Shown here: piece after piece, positions 62,122 to 64,000 of the stretch
Layout of the letters: every line of letters begins with the position of its first letter
Position numbering within the stretch: the stretch's first letter is position 1
Assembly (NCBI RefSeq): GCF_024701975.1
Contig: NZ_JANLNM010000012.1
Coordinates: 79,226 to 143,225, forward strand
DNA length: 64,000 nt
Direction: 5' to 3'
Origin: Variovorax sp. ZS18.2.2
Lineage (GTDB): Bacteria; Pseudomonadota; Gammaproteobacteria; Burkholderiales; Burkholderiaceae_C
Position numbers and translations under genes: made by a program
Notes under the pieces: model-generated
What the model saw: the letters and a program-made list of their open reading frames with translations, nothing else
Database searches by the model: none
Told to the model about the DNA's origin: nothing

Positions 62122-63554
62122 TTCACGTCGCCTTCGACGAAGCGCACGACACGCGCGCTGGCCTTGCGAACCGCTTCGACCAGCCGCGCATCGCCCGCGA
62201 GGTTGCCCCACAAGCCCGCGTCGGCGCACAGTGCCGCGACCGCATCGGCCGCATCGCAGATCGCGTGCGCCACCGCCTCGTCCATGCCCTGGTCCTGGTA
62301 GGCGTACGGCAGCGCGCCACGATGCCAGCGCTGCAGGAAGGCGAGGAACAGCGCCGGCAGCATCGCCACGCTGTCGATGCCCTGCCCCGCCGCCAGGCGC
62401 TCGCGCACGGTCGGCGCGATGAAGCCCGGGATCTTCGAGAAGCCGTCCGCCGCCACGCGCTGGTTGGTGTCGCGGATCGCGGGGTTGCCGAAGCGGTCGA
62501 GCACCACGTCGCGATACGCCGCGAGGTCGATGGGGCTGGGGCTCAGGCACGGAATCACGTCGTCGGTCACATAGTCGTGGGCCATCTTGCGGATGGCTGC
62601 GTCGTGCGTGCCTTCGTGGATGAACTCGAGCCCGATCAGCGTGCCGGCCCACGCAATGCAGCTGTGCGTCGCATTGAGGATGCGGATCTTGGCCTCTTCA
62701 TACGGCTGCACCGATTCGACCAGCTCCACGCCCACGCGCCCCCAGTCGGGCCGCCCGGCGATGAAGTTGTCTTCGATGACCCACTGGATGAAGCTCTCGC
62801 CCGTGATCGGCGCGGCGTCGTCGCGGCCTGTCGCTGCGAGCACGCGCGCGCGCAACTCGGGTGGCGGGCGCGGTGTGATGCGGTCGACCATTGCATTCGG
62901 GCAGCGGGTGTTGGCGACGGTCCAGGCCAGGAGGTCGGCATCGCCCGCGCGCTCGATGAATTCCAGCAGGCCGCCATGGAAGCGGTCGCCGTTGTGGCGG
63001 AGGTTGTCGCAGTTCAGCAGCGTGACCGGCCCCGCGCCCGCCGCCTTGCGCGCGCGCAGGATCGCGCACACCGCGCCGTAGATGGTCTCCCCGGCCTCGC
63101 CGCGCCGCGCGCGTTCGATGTCAGCGGCGAGATCAGCGAACGACAGGTCGAGCTTGTTGTCCTTCGCATCGAGGTAGTAGCCCGCCTCGGTCACGGTGAA
63201 CGAGACGATGCGCGTCGAAGGCGCCGCGCCGCGCGCGATCACCGCGGCCAGCGAGGGCTCGTAGGGCAGCACCTCGCGGATCGCCTCGATCTGCTCGTAG
63301 CGGTACTCGCCCGCGGGCGACACGGTCTCGAGCGTGTAGCGCCCGCCCTGCGCCCGCAGCGCCGCGACGACCTCGGCCATGTCGGGCCGGATGTTGGCAC
63401 CCGAGAGCGACCAGCGGGTGTCGCCCGCCTCGATCAGCCGCTGCAGGTAGACGGCCTGGTGGGCGCGGTGGAACGAACCCAGGCCCAGGTGAAGCACCGT
63501 GAACTCCGAAGGAGCCGGTGGTGTGTGCGCGGTAGACGCTGCTGCGAGAGTCAC
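62118..63554 (-). CDS. mtlK: Mannitol dehydrogenase (long-chain polyol dehydrogenase)
   Basis: A 478-residue long-chain dehydrogenase that oxidises mannitol/arabitol to the ketose. It opens VLHLGLGSFHRAHQAVYLQRL (NAD-binding GxGxFHRxH), and the catalytic KxxxxNxxH motif is KIRILNATHS, with the Lys earlier in EDNFIAGRPDW region. Length is typical. It lies 30 bp after the ABC ATPase gene and overlaps the SDR gene. Confidence 0.94.
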   Translation of the reverse strand: MTLAAASTAHTPPAPSEFTVLHLGLGSFHRAHQAVYLQRLIEAGDTRWSLSGANIRPDMAEVVAALRAQGGRYTLETVSPAGEYRYEQIEAIREVLPYEPSLAAVIARGAAPSTRIVSFTVTEAGYYLDAKDNKLDLSFADLAADIERARRGEAGETIYGAVCAILRARKAAGAGPVTLLNCDNLRHNGDRFHGGLLEFIERAGDADLLAWTVANTRCPNAMVDRITPRPPPELRARVLAATGRDDAAPITGESFIQWVIEDNFIAGRPDWGRVGVELVESVQPYEEAKIRILNATHSCIAWAGTLIGLEFIHEGTHDAAIRKMAHDYVTDDVIPCLSPSPIDLAAYRDVVLDRFGNPAIRDTNQRVAADGFSKIPGFIAPTVRERLAAGQGIDSVAMLPALFLAFLQRWHRGALPYAYQDQGMDEAVAHAICDAADAVAALCADAGLWGNLAGDARLVEAVRKASARVVRFVEGDVK

Positions 63555-63584
63555 GGGAAATGTCCGAAAAAGAAGAGGAAGAAA

Positions 63585-64000
63585 TCAGGCGGAGACCGAA
63601 CGGCCTTCGCGGTTGAAGAGATGCAGCACCGACGGGTCGAGCTCGACCGCCACGTCGTCGCCCGCCTGCAGGGGCGTGCGGTCGTTCTGCCGCGCGATAA
63701 GCGGCACGCCGCCCACGTCGACGTGGATCAGCGTGTCCGCGCCCAGCGCCTCGATCAGCTCCACGCGGCCCAGCACGTCTGACACCGGCGCGCCCTGCTT
63801 CGGGTGCACGCGCAGGCCTTCGGGCCGCACGCCGAGGAAGCCGTCGTTCGGCAGACGGCCGCCGGTGGCTGCGGAGAAACTCGGAATCGCGCTCGCCGAC
63901 ACCATGTTCATCGACGGCATGCCGATGAACTGCGCGACGAACTGGTTGGCCGGGCGGTCGTACAGCTCCAGGGGCGTGCCGACCTGCTCGATCAGCCCGT
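63585..64000 (-). CDS. Sugar/polyol ABC transporter ATPase, C-terminal part (SmoK/UgpC type)
   Basis: Partial: the gene continues beyond the window. The visible 138 codons start in QVGTPLELYDRPANQFVAQFIG, the region after the H-loop of MsmK/UgpC-type ATPases, and contain the TOBE regulatory domain (FLGVRPEGLRVHP, VELIEALGADTLIHV, LDPSVLHLFNREG). It is the gene upstream of mtlK and would power polyol uptake. Confidence 0.93.
   Translation of the reverse strand, partial: GLIEQVGTPLELYDRPANQFVAQFIGMPSMNMVSASAIPSFSAATGGRLPNDGFLGVRPEGLRVHPKQGAPVSDVLGRVELIEALGADTLIHVDVGGVPLIARQNDRTPLQAGDDVAVELDPSVLHLFNREGRSVSA

Overview
The window is high-GC chromosomal DNA of a betaproteobacterium, most likely a Comamonadaceae of the Variovorax type. 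The support is GroESL under a CIRCE operator, tandem LpxL-type acyltransferases beside metK, several TonB-dependent receptors, a FecI/FecR/receptor set, a SmoK/MtlK/XylB polyol operon, and a dispersed palindrome of a style common in that family. The genus is inferred from gene style, not proven.

Layout. 1-5 kb holds housekeeping genes: the end of engB, an epoxide-hydrolase-like enzyme, two coupled LpxL-family acyltransferases and metK. 5-9.2 kb holds a PuuR-like regulator, a polar amino acid ABC transporter and a PuuB-like FAD oxidase. 9.2-15.2 kb (minus strand) holds a TonB receptor, a phytase-like lipoprotein and a metallophosphoesterase lipoprotein, plausibly for organophosphate use. 15.4-19 kb (minus strand) is an iron-uptake operon with a Fur-box-like site, followed by a divergent cardiolipin-synthase-like phospholipase D lipoprotein.

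The centre of the window, 20772-50381 (29.6 kb), is a complete Tn7-like transposon. It is flanked by a 5-bp duplication CCAGC, starts TGTCG at both ends, and has binding-site-like repeats (consensus CATCTAACTCGGAACT) at both ends. On the minus strand it encodes TnsA, TnsB, TnsC and two TniQ proteins in one overlapping operon. Its cargo is unusual: about 25 small genes, mostly one per unit, separated by at least 27 copies of a related element. The element has a core CCGGCTACAGTCGGCCA, and the best copies form an imperfect inverted repeat of about 90 bp. Genes and repeats point right up to about 37.8 kb and mostly left from about 38 kb. Several products are SUKH/SMI1-KNR4-type or other immunity-like proteins; the rest are small lipoproteins, membrane proteins, an acetyltransferase and unknowns. 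One cassette is duplicated without visible change over 547 bp, with both copies ending inside the repeat core. No integrase gene is visible. Near the right end lie a zinc-hook AAA_13 ATPase resembling the RloC/PrrC anticodon nucleases and a further unknown gene.

The transposon right end lies 17 bp upstream of the -35 box of groESL (50.4-52.5 kb). After groEL and its terminator come fecI, fecR and a siderophore receptor, in which fecR and the receptor gene have the same promoter motif with the same spacing. From 64 kb back to 57.1 kb (minus strand) runs a sorbitol/mannitol-type polyol operon: ABC ATPase, mannitol dehydrogenase, SDR polyol dehydrogenase, transaldolase-like protein, fructokinase, AraC regulator and xylulokinase.
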